From contig NZ_CP131130.1 in the NCBI RefSeq assembly GCF_033705735.1, positions 2,359,001-2,423,000 of the forward strand: a DNA stretch of 64,000 nucleotides, written 5' to 3'. The notes beneath the pieces were generated by a model, which was not told where the DNA came from, ran no database searches, and saw only the letters and a list, made by a program, of their open reading frames with translations. The translations under genes were made by a program, and so were the position numbers. This document shows, piece by piece, positions 26,212-36,178 of the stretch (positions within the stretch are counted from its first letter, which is position 1; each line of letters begins with the position of its first letter). Source of the DNA: Shinella zoogloeoides. Its GTDB lineage: Bacteria; Pseudomonadota; Alphaproteobacteria; Rhizobiales; Rhizobiaceae.

Positions 26212-26715
26212 TTGGACACCACAGAAACGCCCCCCGTCGCCATCATCATGGGAAGCCAGTCCGACTGGGAGACGATGAAGAACGCCGCCGACACGCTCGA
26301 TGCGCTCGGCGTCGATTACGAGGCCCGCATCATTTCGGCGCACCGCACGCCCGACCGGCTCTACAGCTTCGCCCGCGGGGCGAAGGCGGAGGGCTTCAAG
26401 GTCATCGTCGCCGGCGCCGGCGGGGCGGCCCACCTGCCCGGCATGGCGGCCGCGATGACGCCGCTTCCGGTCTTCGGCGTTCCGGTCCAGTCCAAGGCGC
26501 TGTCCGGCCAGGACAGCCTGCTCTCCATCGTGCAGATGCCGGCCGGCATTCCCGTCGGCACGCTCGCCATCGGCAAGGCGGGCGCGGTGAACGCCGCGCT
26601 GCTCGCCGCCGCCGTGCTGGCCCTCAGCGATCCCGAGCTCGCCCACAGGCTCGACGAATGGCGCGAGAACCAGTCCAGCGCGGTTGCCGAATATCCCGTG
26701 GACGGCCCCCTATGA
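26212..26715 (+). CDS. purE: N5-carboxyaminoimidazole ribonucleotide mutase
   Basis: A 167-aa enzyme rearranging N5-CAIR to CAIR in purine synthesis. Motifs: [12 protein letters not shown] (phosphate-binding loop), [12 protein letters not shown] with the catalytic His, and a [11 protein letters not shown] loop. The start is a TTG at 26212, since the only nearby ATG falls inside the conserved IIMGSQSD. The stop overlaps the purK ATG (ATGA at 26712-26715), so the two are translationally coupled. Confidence 0.95.
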   Translation: MDTTETPPVAIIMGSQSDWETMKNAADTLDALGVDYEARIISAHRTPDRLYSFARGAKAEGFKVIVAGAGGAAHLPGMAAAMTPLPVFGVPVQSKALSGQDSLLSIVQMPAGIPVGTLAIGKAGAVNAALLAAAVLALSDPELAHRLDEWRENQSSAVAEYPVDGPL

Positions 26716-27770
26716 GCGCGCGCACCGTCGGCATCATCGGCGGCGGCCAGCTCGGCCGCATGCTGGCCATGGCGGCCGCCCGCCTCAACCTCAACACCGT
26801 CATCCTGGAGCCGCAGGCCGATTGCCCGGCCGCACAGGTCGCCAATGCCCAGATCGTCGCGGCCTATGACGATCCGGACGCGCTCACCGAGCTCGCCCGC
26901 GTCTCGGATGTCGTGACCTACGAATTCGAGAACGTGCCGGTCGCCGCCGCCGCCGCCCTCGCCGCCTCCGTTCCGGTCTTCCCGCCGCCGCGCGCGCTGG
27001 AAGTCTCGCAGGACCGGCTGGTGGAGAAGAGCTTCATCCGCGATTGCGGCATCCTCACCGCCGATTTCGCCGCCGTCGACAGCCAGGCCGACCTCGAGGC
27101 CGCGCTCGACAGCTTCGGTGGCGTCGGCGTGCTCAAGACGCGCCGGCTCGGCTATGACGGCAAGGGCCAGCGCCTGTTCCGTTCGCCGGCCGAAAGCCGC
27201 GAGGGCGCTTTCGAGGCGCTCGGCGGCGTGCCGCTGATCCTGGAAAGCCTCATCCCCTTCGAGCGGGAGATCTCGATCATCGCCGCCCGCGACGGCGAAG
27301 GCACCATCGCCTGCTACGACCCGGCGGAGAACGTCCACCGCAACGGCATCCTGCATACCTCGACCCTGCCCGCCCGCGTCAGCGAGGCGACGGCGGACCA
27401 AGCGCGCAAGGCCGCGCGCGCCCTTCTCGACCACCTCGCCTATGTCGGCGTCATCGGCGTCGAGTTCTTCGTGCTGCCCGATGGCGGCCTCGTCGCCAAC
27501 GAGATCGCCCCGCGCGTGCACAATTCCGGCCACTGGACGGAGGCGGCCTGCGTGGTCTCGCAGTTCGAGCAGCACATCCGCGCCGTCGCCGGCCACGCGC
27601 TGGGCGACCCGCGCCGCCACTCGGACTGCGTGATGCAGAACCTCATCGGCGACGACATCAACGACGTTCCCGCCTGGCTCGCCAAGCCCGATGTGCTGGT
27701 CCATCTCTACGGCAAGACGGAGGCCCGTCCCGGCCGCAAGATGGGGCATGTGACGCAGATTATCGGCTGA
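26712..27770 (+). CDS. purK: N5-carboxyaminoimidazole ribonucleotide synthase
   Basis: A 352-aa ATP-grasp enzyme making N5-CAIR from AIR, bicarbonate and ATP. It starts [20 protein letters not shown], with [11 protein letters not shown] near residues 66-76, [12 protein letters not shown] near 140-151, and an ATP-grasp end with [16 protein letters not shown]. The ATG at 26712 overlaps the purE stop. It supplies the substrate for PurE. A short GC hairpin with T5 at 27875-27897 follows. Confidence 0.95.
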   Translation: MSARTVGIIGGGQLGRMLAMAAARLNLNTVILEPQADCPAAQVANAQIVAAYDDPDALTELARVSDVVTYEFENVPVAAAAALAASVPVFPPPRALEVSQDRLVEKSFIRDCGILTADFAAVDSQADLEAALDSFGGVGVLKTRRLGYDGKGQRLFRSPAESREGAFEALGGVPLILESLIPFEREISIIAARDGEGTIACYDPAENVHRNGILHTSTLPARVSEATADQARKAARALLDHLAYVGVIGVEFFVLPDGGLVANEIAPRVHNSGHWTEAACVVSQFEQHIRAVAGHALGDPRRHSDCVMQNLIGDDINDVPAWLAKPDVLVHLYGKTEARPGRKMGHVTQIIG

Positions 27771-27874
27771 AAAGCCGTGCCGGGGGCTGGAAAACCGGCA
27801 TAGTTCCACGGAAAACCCGCCGGCCACGGTTGACAGCGCAAATGTCACGGGTTACATGCCTGCCAACCTGAAAG

Positions 27875-27897
27875 CGCGCCCGAAACGGCGCGTTTTT
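27875..27897 (+). terminator. Probable purEK terminator
   Basis: CGCGCC-CGAAAC-GGCGCG followed by TTTTT, 105 bp after purK and 54 bp before rpmJ. Confidence 0.65.
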
Positions 27898-27950
27898 GAT
27901 TGAGGAAATCCGGCGAACTCGAGTCGCCCTGCAATACGCGGATCAGAAAA

Positions 27951-28076
27951 ATGAAGATCAAGAATTCGCTCAAGTCGCTCAAGGCTCGCCATCGCGAGAA
28001 CCGCCTTGTTCGCCGCAAGGGCCGTGTTTACATCATCAACAAGCAGAACCCGCGCTTCAAGGCTCGTCAGGGCTGA
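27951..28076 (+). CDS. rpmJ: 50S ribosomal protein L36
   Basis: A 41-aa basic protein, [18 protein letters not shown], with [18 protein letters not shown] at the C-terminal side, the L36 pattern. It lacks the Cys/His zinc residues, making it the alphaproteobacterial C- form. The ORF is short but unambiguous. It sits downstream of a purEK terminator and upstream of a TPR protein. Confidence 0.93.
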   Translation: MKIKNSLKSLKARHRENRLVRRKGRVYIINKQNPRFKARQG

Positions 28077-28146
28077 TCAGGCGTCGTGGTCGCCTTTCCG
28101 CCTTGCGGGAAGCGTTGATCGACAAATATCGATTTGAAGTTGGGCC

Positions 28147-28170
28147 ATGGCGGTTTACCATAACCGCCAT
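28147..28170. promoter_or_regulatory. Inverted repeat covering the start codon of the TPR gene
   Basis: ATGGCGGTT-TACCAT-AACCGCCAT is a perfect 9-bp inverted repeat with a 6-bp spacer. Its right arm contains the first bases of the start codon at 28169. It could be an operator or a leader hairpin masking initiation. Confidence 0.5.
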
Positions 28171-28777
28171 GCGCTTTTTCATGCTTGCTGCACTTTATCT
28201 TTCCCTCGCCCTCGTCGCCTCCGCGCCGGCCGATGCCCTTGCGCAGCAGGCGGACAAGGCCTCCGTGGACCCGTCGTCCACCGCCTTCGCCACGCAGGCC
28301 CAGCGTCTCGACAAGCTCTTCGACGCCCTGAAACGCGAGGCAAATCCGGACGCCGCCAAGGGGATCGCCAACCAGATCCGCAGGGAGTGGCAGGATTCCG
28401 GCAGCGCCACCGTCAATCTCCTGATGCAATGGACCGACAAGGCCGTCGACGAGGACAAGAACGCTGCGGCGCTCGACTATCTCGACGAGGCGATTCGCCT
28501 GCGCCCCGACTATGTCGAGGGCTGGAACCGCCGCGCGACGCTGCATTTCAAGATGGGCAACTATCGCAAGTCCATGTCCGATCTCAACCAGGTGCTGAAG
28601 ATCGAGCCGCGCCACTTCGGCGCCCTCGCCGGGATGGCTGCCATCATGGCCCAGACCGGACGCGACGAGCTCTCCCTGAAGGCCTGGGAAAAGTTCCTCG
28701 ACGTCTATCCCGCCGAGCGGGACGCCCAGAAGGAATTCGGCGACCTTTCCGAGAAACTCACCGGCCAGCGCACCTGA
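28169..28777 (+). CDS. Secreted tetratricopeptide repeat protein
   Basis: A 202-aa protein with a signal peptide (hydrophobic residues about 3-20, cleavage near ADALAQQ), then TPR-like helices: AALDYLDEAIRLRPDYVEGW, ATLHFKMGNYRKSMSDLNQVL, ALAGMAAIMAQTGRDELSL. It likely acts as a periplasmic scaffold. The ATG at 28169 fits the signal peptide and lies within a perfect inverted repeat. Convergent with pyk; the terminator at 28803-28826 sits between them. Confidence 0.85.
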   Translation: MRFFMLAALYLSLALVASAPADALAQQADKASVDPSSTAFATQAQRLDKLFDALKREANPDAAKGIANQIRREWQDSGSATVNLLMQWTDKAVDEDKNAAALDYLDEAIRLRPDYVEGWNRRATLHFKMGNYRKSMSDLNQVLKIEPRHFGALAGMAAIMAQTGRDELSLKAWEKFLDVYPAERDAQKEFGDLSEKLTGQRT

Positions 28778-28802
28778 ACAGCCGCCTCCGGCCGCCTGAA
28801 AC

Positions 28803-28826
28803 GAAAAAGGCGGGCCGAGCCCGCCT
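28803..28826 (-). terminator. pyk terminator
   Basis: On the minus strand GGCGGGC-TCG-GCCCGCC followed by TTTTTCG, starting 27 bp after the pyk stop. Confidence 0.8.
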
Positions 28827-28852
28827 CTCCCAAATCATTCTGGGAAAGCCCC

Positions 28853-30292
28853 TCAGACGCCGCTGACGCCGTCCGCGGCGATATAGGCGATGCGCAGCAT
28901 GTTCGTCGCGCCGGGCGTGCCGAGCGGGACGCCGGCCGAGATGATGATGCGGTCGCCCGGCTTGCCGAACTCCTCGCTGACGACGATGCGGCAGGCGCGG
29001 TTCACCATGTCGTCGAGGTCTTCCGCATCGCCCGTGACGACGCAGTGCAGGCCCCAGACGACCGAGAGGCGGCGCGCCGTCTCGATGACCGGCGAGAGCG
29101 CCAGCACCGGCACGTCCGGCCGCTCGCGGGCCGTGCGCAGGCCCGTCGCGCCCGACGAGGTGTAACAGACGATGGCCGACAGCTTCAGCGTCTCGGCGAT
29201 CTGGCGGGCGGCCAGCGAGATGGCATCGGCGCCGGTTGCTTCCGGCGTCGAGCGCTGGGCGTAGATGATGCCGGGATAGTGCGGGTCGCGCTCGACCGTG
29301 CTGGCGATGGACGCCATGGTGGAGACGGCCTCGACCGGATAGGCGCCGGACGCCGATTCGGCCGACAGCATGACGGCGTCCGCGCCTTCGAAGACGGCGG
29401 TCGCGACGTCGGAGACCTCAGCGCGGGTCGGGACCGGCGCGGAAATCATCGATTCCAGCATCTGCGTGGCGACGACCACCGGCTTGCCGGCACGGCGGCA
29501 GGCGCGGATGAGCTGCTTCTGGATGCCGGGAACGGCTTCCAGCGGCATTTCCACGCCGAGGTCGCCACGGGCGACCATCAGGGCGTCGGAAAGCTCGATG
29601 ATCTCATCGATGCGCTCGACGGCCTGGGGCTTTTCGATCTTCGACATCAGGCCGACGCGGCCGCGCGCGACCTTGCGCACCTCGGCAAGGTCTTCCGGGC
29701 GCTGGATGAAGGAGAGCGCCACCCAGTCGACGCTGCCGGTTGCCAGAACGGCGTCGAGGTCGACGCGGTCCTTCTCCGTCAGCGCGCCGACGCCGAGCAG
29801 CGTGTCGGGCAGGCTGACGCCCTTGCGGTCGGAGATCTTGGTGCCGGAGACGACCGTGCAGACGATCGACTTGCCATCGGCGCTCTCGGCGCGCAGATGC
29901 AGCTTGCCGTCGTCGATCAGCAGGCGATGGCCGGGCTTGACCGCTTCCAGGATTTCCGGATGCGGCAGGAACACGCGGGTATTGTCGCCGGGCACGTCCT
30001 TGTTGTCGAGCGTGAAGGTCTGGCCGGGCTTCAGCTCTTCCGAGCCGTTGGCGAACTTGCCGACGCGCAGCTTCGGGCCCTGGAGGTCGGCGAGAATGCC
30101 GATCGGGCGGCCGCAGCGGGCCTCCACGGCGCGGATGCGGCTGATCAGCGTGCGCATCACGTCGTGGCTGGCATGGCTCATGTTGATGCGGAACAGGTCT
30201 GCTCCCGCCTCGTGCAGCTTCTGGATCATCTGCTCGTCAGACGATGCCGGTCCGAGCGTGGCGAGGATTTTGACTTTTCTGTTCCGTCTCAT
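28853..30292 (-). CDS. pyk: Pyruvate kinase
   Basis: A 479-aa glycolytic enzyme producing pyruvate and ATP. Motifs: KILATLGPAS (residues 8-17), LFRINMSHASHD near 32-43, and SKIEKPQAVERIDEI with the catalytic lysine, followed by MVARGDLGVEM near 238-248; the regulatory C domain ends with LRIAYIAADG. The start ATG overlaps the stop of the upstream DUF1036 gene (ATGA), showing coupling. A normal-length class II-type enzyme. Confidence 0.96.
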   Translation of the reverse strand: MRRNRKVKILATLGPASSDEQMIQKLHEAGADLFRINMSHASHDVMRTLISRIRAVEARCGRPIGILADLQGPKLRVGKFANGSEELKPGQTFTLDNKDVPGDNTRVFLPHPEILEAVKPGHRLLIDDGKLHLRAESADGKSIVCTVVSGTKISDRKGVSLPDTLLGVGALTEKDRVDLDAVLATGSVDWVALSFIQRPEDLAEVRKVARGRVGLMSKIEKPQAVERIDEIIELSDALMVARGDLGVEMPLEAVPGIQKQLIRACRRAGKPVVVATQMLESMISAPVPTRAEVSDVATAVFEGADAVMLSAESASGAYPVEAVSTMASIASTVERDPHYPGIIYAQRSTPEATGADAISLAARQIAETLKLSAIVCYTSSGATGLRTARERPDVPVLALSPVIETARRLSVVWGLHCVVTGDAEDLDDMVNRACRIVVSEEFGKPGDRIIISAGVPLGTPGATNMLRIAYIAADGVSGV

Positions 30293-30834
30293 CAGTTCTG
30301 GCTTTCCTGCGTCCCTGGCGTATCGGAAAGCTGTACCATCCAGCTTCCCTGCCGCCCCGTGTCATATTCCTTGAAGCCCATGCGCTGGAAACCGCGGGCA
30401 AAGCAGTCCTGCACGCCGGTGATCTTGAACTCGTTCTCGGCCACGCACATGTTGACGTCGCCGGTCCAGCGGCCGCCGCGGGCGGCGTCTTCGGCATAGA
30501 GGTAATAGTAGCGCGACTGCAGCTCGCCCTCGATCAGCGTGGCGCAGGTCGTCGCGGGGACCTGCCACCAGCCCTCGGTAATCCAGCCTTCCTTGGCGCG
30601 ATAACCGATCGCGACGCCGACGAGGTTCTGCGTGCCATTGCAGACGCGGAAATCGGCTCTCGCCTCCTCCGGCACGGACAGCGCGAGGAAACCCGCGAAA
30701 AGGAAGAGGCCGGCCTGGAGAAGACCGCTGGCTTTCAGGAAAGTCGGGCGATGGCTATTGGCTCTCACGGCTTCCAATGGAACTCCGTTGATTTGAATAT
30801 GCGCTTTCTTGCGACGACGGGGCAGGAATGTCAA
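30292..30834 (-). CDS. DUF1036 membrane-anchored/periplasmic protein
   Basis: A 180-aa protein whose hydrophobic segment (about residues 36-58) is a signal anchor or late signal peptide, followed by the DUF1036 domain: FRVCNGTQNLVGVAIGY, TEGWWQVPATTC, YYYLYAEDA, NMCVAENEF and QDCFARGF. Four cysteines suggest disulfides outside the cytoplasm. Its stop overlaps the pyk start by one base. The long basic N-terminal region makes the exact start uncertain; a later start near residue 25 would still give a signal peptide. Confidence 0.82.
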   Translation of the reverse strand: MTFLPRRRKKAHIQINGVPLEAVRANSHRPTFLKASGLLQAGLFLFAGFLALSVPEEARADFRVCNGTQNLVGVAIGYRAKEGWITEGWWQVPATTCATLIEGELQSRYYYLYAEDAARGGRWTGDVNMCVAENEFKITGVQDCFARGFQRMGFKEYDTGRQGSWMVQLSDTPGTQESQN

Positions 30835-30962
30835 CGCGGCTCTAATCGATTACATCGTCACAAAAAGCGAAGGAATCTTTCCGAAACACCAGGCATTGCA
30901 GGTTGCGGGGCGGATCGCCCCATGCGATCACTCGCGCGGCGCGGCAGACGGACGGCAAAAGC

Positions 30963-31751
30963 ATGCAGGACCTCCCCCCTTTCGAGATCATCAACGGCGA
31001 CCCTGCCCTCGGGCTGGTCATCCTGGCGGACCATGCCACCAACCGCCTGCCCGAACGCTATGGCCGCCTCGGCCTGCCGGAAAGCGCCTTCGAGCGCCAC
31101 ATCGCCTACGATATCGGCGTCGAAGGGGTGGTGCGCGGCCTCAATGCCCGGCTGAACGCGCCGGTGGTCATGAGCCGCTTTTCCCGCCTTCTCATCGATC
31201 CCAACCGGGGCGAGGACGACCCGACGCTCGTCATGCGTATCTCCGACGGCGCGATCATTCCAGGCAATCATCCGATCACGCCCGAAGAATGGCAATACCG
31301 GCTGGAAACCTTCCACCGCCCCTATCACGATGCCGTGTCCCGCACGATCGCCGCCGTTGCGGACAAGACGGGCAAGGCGCCGCTCGTTCTCTCCATGCAT
31401 TCTTTCACGCCGGCCTGGAAGGGCATTCCCCGCCCCTGGCAGGTGACAGTGCTGTGGGACAGCGACCCGCGCGCGGTGCGTCCGCTGCTGGCCGAGTTGG
31501 AAGCGCCGGGCGACGTCGTCGTCGGCGACAACGAGCCCTATGACGGGGCGCTGCGCGGCGATACCATGTTCCGCCACTGCATGAAGCCCGGCATTGCCCA
31601 CGCGCTCATCGAGATCCGCCAGGACGAGATCGGCGACGAAGCCGGCATCGCCCGCTGGGTCGACCGGCTGGCGCCGGTCTTCTCGCGCTTGAATGCCGAC
31701 GAGAGCCTGCACACATACGAGATACACCCGTCCCGCACCGGACCCTATTGA
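30963..31751 (+). CDS. N-formylglutamate amidohydrolase family protein
   Basis: A 262-aa hydrolase of the N-formylglutamate amidohydrolase (HutG-like) family: LVILADHATNRLPERYG near residues 19-35, HIAYDIGVEGVV, LIDPNRGEDDPTL, LSMHSFTPAWKG and LIEIRQDEIGDEAG. These carry the zinc-binding D/H/E residues. There are no hut genes nearby, so formylglutamate as the physiological substrate is uncertain. The ATG at 30963 was chosen. DUF1244 follows after 10 bp, as in other alphaproteobacteria. Confidence 0.88.
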   Translation: MQDLPPFEIINGDPALGLVILADHATNRLPERYGRLGLPESAFERHIAYDIGVEGVVRGLNARLNAPVVMSRFSRLLIDPNRGEDDPTLVMRISDGAIIPGNHPITPEEWQYRLETFHRPYHDAVSRTIAAVADKTGKAPLVLSMHSFTPAWKGIPRPWQVTVLWDSDPRAVRPLLAELEAPGDVVVGDNEPYDGALRGDTMFRHCMKPGIAHALIEIRQDEIGDEAGIARWVDRLAPVFSRLNADESLHTYEIHPSRTGPY

Positions 31752-31761
31752 GACAGAGACG

Positions 31762-32067
31762 ATGACCGACCTCAGCAAGGAACAGCAGACCGAATTCGAG
31801 GCCGCCGCCTTCCGGCGCCTCGTGCGGCATCTGCGCGAGCGCACCGACGTGCAGAACATCGACCTGATGAACCTTGCCGGTTTCTGCCGCAACTGCCTGT
31901 CCAACTGGTACCGCGACGCCGCCAACGAGGCGGGCGTGCCGCTCGACAAGGAAGCCTCCCGCGAGATCGTCTACGGCATGCCCTACGAGGAATGGCGCGC
32001 GCGCTACCAGCGCGAGGCGACCGACGCGCAGAAGGCCGCCTTCGAGATCAGCCGTCCGAAGGAATGA
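31762..32067 (+). CDS. DUF1244 family protein
   Basis: A 101-aa protein: [39 protein letters not shown] with a paired-cysteine CRNC, and [19 protein letters not shown]. This is DUF1244 of unknown function. It is co-directional with the amidohydrolase gene (10-bp gap) and probably in one transcript with it; gapR follows after about 115 bp. Confidence 0.88.
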   Translation: MTDLSKEQQTEFEAAAFRRLVRHLRERTDVQNIDLMNLAGFCRNCLSNWYRDAANEAGVPLDKEASREIVYGMPYEEWRARYQREATDAQKAAFEISRPKE

Positions 32068-32182
32068 CGCCTTCGCCGCGCGAAAATCGGCAGGCGGCGC
32101 ACGATTGGTCTTGATCTTGCCGGAAGTTCGCGGCAAGTCACGGCACCTTCGAATTTCTACCAGCCCATCCAAGGAGAAGACC

Positions 32183-32449
32183 ATGTCGGATGCCCACGGC
32201 GTCGCACGCGACCAGCTTCGCGCGTTCATCGAACGCATCGAGCGGCTCGAGGAAGAAAAGAAAACCATCGCCGACGACATCAAGGACGTCTACGGCGAAG
32301 CCAAGGGCGTCGGCTTCGACACCAAGATCCTGCGCAAGGTCATCCAGATCCGCAAGCAGGACAAGGACGAGCGCATGGAGCAGGAAGCGATCCTCGACAC
32401 CTATCTCCAGGCCCTCGGCATGGTCGAGCTGCCGCCGGACGCCGAATAA
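32183..32449 (+). CDS. gapR: GapR-like nucleoid-associated protein (DUF2312)
   Basis: An 88-aa coiled-coil protein: [60 protein letters not shown]. This is DUF2312; the Caulobacter member GapR binds overtwisted, AT-rich DNA ahead of replication and transcription and helps topoisomerases. The ATG at 32183 has AAGGAG upstream. It is followed by a strong symmetric terminator. Together with rcdA and zapA it adds to the cell-cycle theme. Confidence 0.88.
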   Translation: MSDAHGVARDQLRAFIERIERLEEEKKTIADDIKDVYGEAKGVGFDTKILRKVIQIRKQDKDERMEQEAILDTYLQALGMVELPPDAE

Positions 32450-32462
32450 GCCTCCCGCAAGG

Positions 32463-32506
32463 CCAATAAAAAACCCGCCGGATCGCTCCGGCGGGTTTTT
32501 TATTGG
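32463..32506. terminator. Bidirectional terminator between gapR and the DUF882 gene
   Basis: A symmetric palindrome: AACCCGCCGGA-TCGC-TCCGGCGGGTT with T6 on one side and A6 on the other, serving both convergent genes. Confidence 0.9.
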
Positions 32507-32520
32507 CTATGTCTTGCCGC

Positions 32521-34287
32521 TCAGTTCTCGGCGCTCTCGAACTTGCGGACTTCCATGAAGTTCACCGCATTGCCGCTGAAGCGGCCGGCGTCGACCGAGT
32601 GGCCTTCCGACTGGAAGCCGGCCATGTAGACGGTGGTCGGCGCGGCACGCAGCGTGCGGCTGACGAAGCGCGGTGCCTTGACCGGCTTGGACAGTGTCGC
32701 GACACGGCCCTGGGTCAGCGCCCATTGCGACAGGATCTTCTGCGACAGCTTCGGCTCGGTGCGGATCGCACCGCGGCTGGCGGCATCGGCGTCCTTCTTC
32801 TTCGGACGGCCGCCCTTGGCCGGCACCTCTTCCGCCGTCTTGGCGTCGAAGGCGTCGGCGCCGGAAAGCGAGCGGGTCGCACCGCCATTCGTCGGCATCA
32901 GCGCGGCCATCTCGACCGGCGCATTGTCGCCGCCGCCCGTCGCCGGATCGGCGAGCGCGGCAAGGCCGGAGCGATCGGCAGTCGTCGGCAGGGCGACGTC
33001 CGCTTCCGCGGCCGCCATCAGCGCCGTCTGCGTCTTGTCCAGCTCGACCTGCGGGCGCAGGCCCGGCACCGGCACCATGGCCAGCTCCTCGCCGTCCTCG
33101 GCCGCCGCTTCGGCGGTCATCACGTCGCCCGGCTGGGCATCGCCGGCCTGGCCGCGCGCGCCGAGCATGACGGGAAGCGGGATCTTGTAGGCGGCGAGGT
33201 CTTCGTATTCAGGCGTCTGCTCTTCGGTCGTCGCCGCTTCGAGCGCAGCGACGGCACCGCTCGTCGGCGGCGCGACAAGCGCAAGCTCGCTCGTCTCGGC
33301 GGACTTGAAGGCCGGGCGGCTGCCGGGAACGGGCGCGTTGAAGGCAAGCTCCGTCTCCGCTTCGGCCGCGGCGGGCTGCGCCTCCTGCACGGCCTTCGCC
33401 GCCGGACGGCCGGAACCGCCCTCGTCGAAGTCGTCGGCGATCGCCGCGCTGCTGGCGATCATTTCGGGTTCTTCATCCTCGTCGCCGCCTCCGCCGAAGA
33501 GGTTGGCGAGGAAGCCGCCCTTGCGCTTGGAGGCCGAGGGCTTGGAACCGCCGCCGGCGACCTGGATGGCATCCGAGCCGACGCGGCGCTTGTAGTCCGC
33601 GACCGCCTGCTGGTAGCCCGGCAGCGGCTTGCCGTCGGTCGGCACATGCATGGTCTTGCCGTCGGGGAACAGGCTGACGAGCTCCTGGCGGCTCATGCGC
33701 GGCCAGGCGCGCACGCCGCCGACGTCGAGATGGACGAAGGGCGAGCCGGAGGTCGGATAGTAGCCGACGCCGCCGACCTGGAATTTCATGGCCGTGGCGC
33801 GCAGCGTCGCGAGCTTCACGCCCGGAATGTAGAAGTCCATCGCCTTGCCGAGCATGTGCTGGCTCTTCTTGGCGACACCCTTGGTGCGCGAGCGCAGCAT
33901 GCCGTTGGTGGCCGGCGAGCGATAGGCGGAGACGACGTTGATGTAACCGGTGGCGCCGACCTTCTGGTAGACTTCCCAGACGAGGTCGAAGAGGCGGGGA
34001 TCCATCTTCGTCGGCTCGTTGCGGCGCCAGTCGCGCAGGAACTCGTTCAGCTGCTTCAGGCCACGCTGGTCATAGCGGCCGTTGCGCTTGAAGGTGATCT
34101 CTGCCTTTTCCTTGGTATGGATGAAATAGAGCTTGAGCGTGCGGCTGCCGCTCTCGGCCTGGACGGTCGCGGGAATGGCGGCGGGCAGGATGAGGGCAGC
34201 AGAGAGCACGGCCGTGGTCACGGCCTTGGGCAGCTTTTGCAACACTGTCTTGCAGAGGCTGCCAAGGGTCGTCCCCGGGCGCTTCAT
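32521..34287 (-). CDS. DUF882 (YcbK-like, peptidase M15-type) secreted protein with long disordered tail
   Basis: A 588-aa protein. After a hydrophobic signal segment (about residues 18-45) comes a DUF882/M15-like zinc domain: VSAYRSPATNGM, KKSQHMLGKAMDF and SPFVHLDVGGVRAW hold the H-x6-D and HxD ligands. Relatives cleave peptidoglycan cross-links or are L,D-/D,D-carboxypeptidase-like. The remaining about 300 residues are low-complexity A/E/P-rich and largely disordered, unusual for the family. The start is uncertain: I used the ATG complementary to 34285-34287 (MKRPGTTLGSL), but an in-frame GTG at 34392 or a TTG between also exist. Confidence 0.8.
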   Translation of the reverse strand: MKRPGTTLGSLCKTVLQKLPKAVTTAVLSAALILPAAIPATVQAESGSRTLKLYFIHTKEKAEITFKRNGRYDQRGLKQLNEFLRDWRRNEPTKMDPRLFDLVWEVYQKVGATGYINVVSAYRSPATNGMLRSRTKGVAKKSQHMLGKAMDFYIPGVKLATLRATAMKFQVGGVGYYPTSGSPFVHLDVGGVRAWPRMSRQELVSLFPDGKTMHVPTDGKPLPGYQQAVADYKRRVGSDAIQVAGGGSKPSASKRKGGFLANLFGGGGDEDEEPEMIASSAAIADDFDEGGSGRPAAKAVQEAQPAAAEAETELAFNAPVPGSRPAFKSAETSELALVAPPTSGAVAALEAATTEEQTPEYEDLAAYKIPLPVMLGARGQAGDAQPGDVMTAEAAAEDGEELAMVPVPGLRPQVELDKTQTALMAAAEADVALPTTADRSGLAALADPATGGGDNAPVEMAALMPTNGGATRSLSGADAFDAKTAEEVPAKGGRPKKKDADAASRGAIRTEPKLSQKILSQWALTQGRVATLSKPVKAPRFVSRTLRAAPTTVYMAGFQSEGHSVDAGRFSGNAVNFMEVRKFESAEN

Positions 34288-34483
34288 CGATGCGAACAAA
34301 TTTGCCAACTCTTTCCCCGTCCGAAGGACAACGAACGTCCGTTGCCCCAGATGACTGCCAATTGCGGTGAGAGCATGGCAAATCCGCCACACTCGTCATC
34401 GCGCACCCGTTATAGTGAACAATCCACTAACAGGGAATAAACGGCAATCGAGAAATCCCAAGTGGCCGGGATTCCAAGGGGTT

Positions 34484-36013
<1,530 letters not shown>

Positions 36014-36178
36014 TGGAACCTCCTTGCCGAAGGCGCGCGTCATGCACGCCCTGGGGAACTGGATACCAGCGGACCATGGCAGAAAGGGTTGAACATGCCG
36101 TTTTGAGAAAGGCTTGCATTTTAACCAACGCCGACGCAAGCAATGAACCCGACCTGCCCATCAGGAAGAGAGATATCG

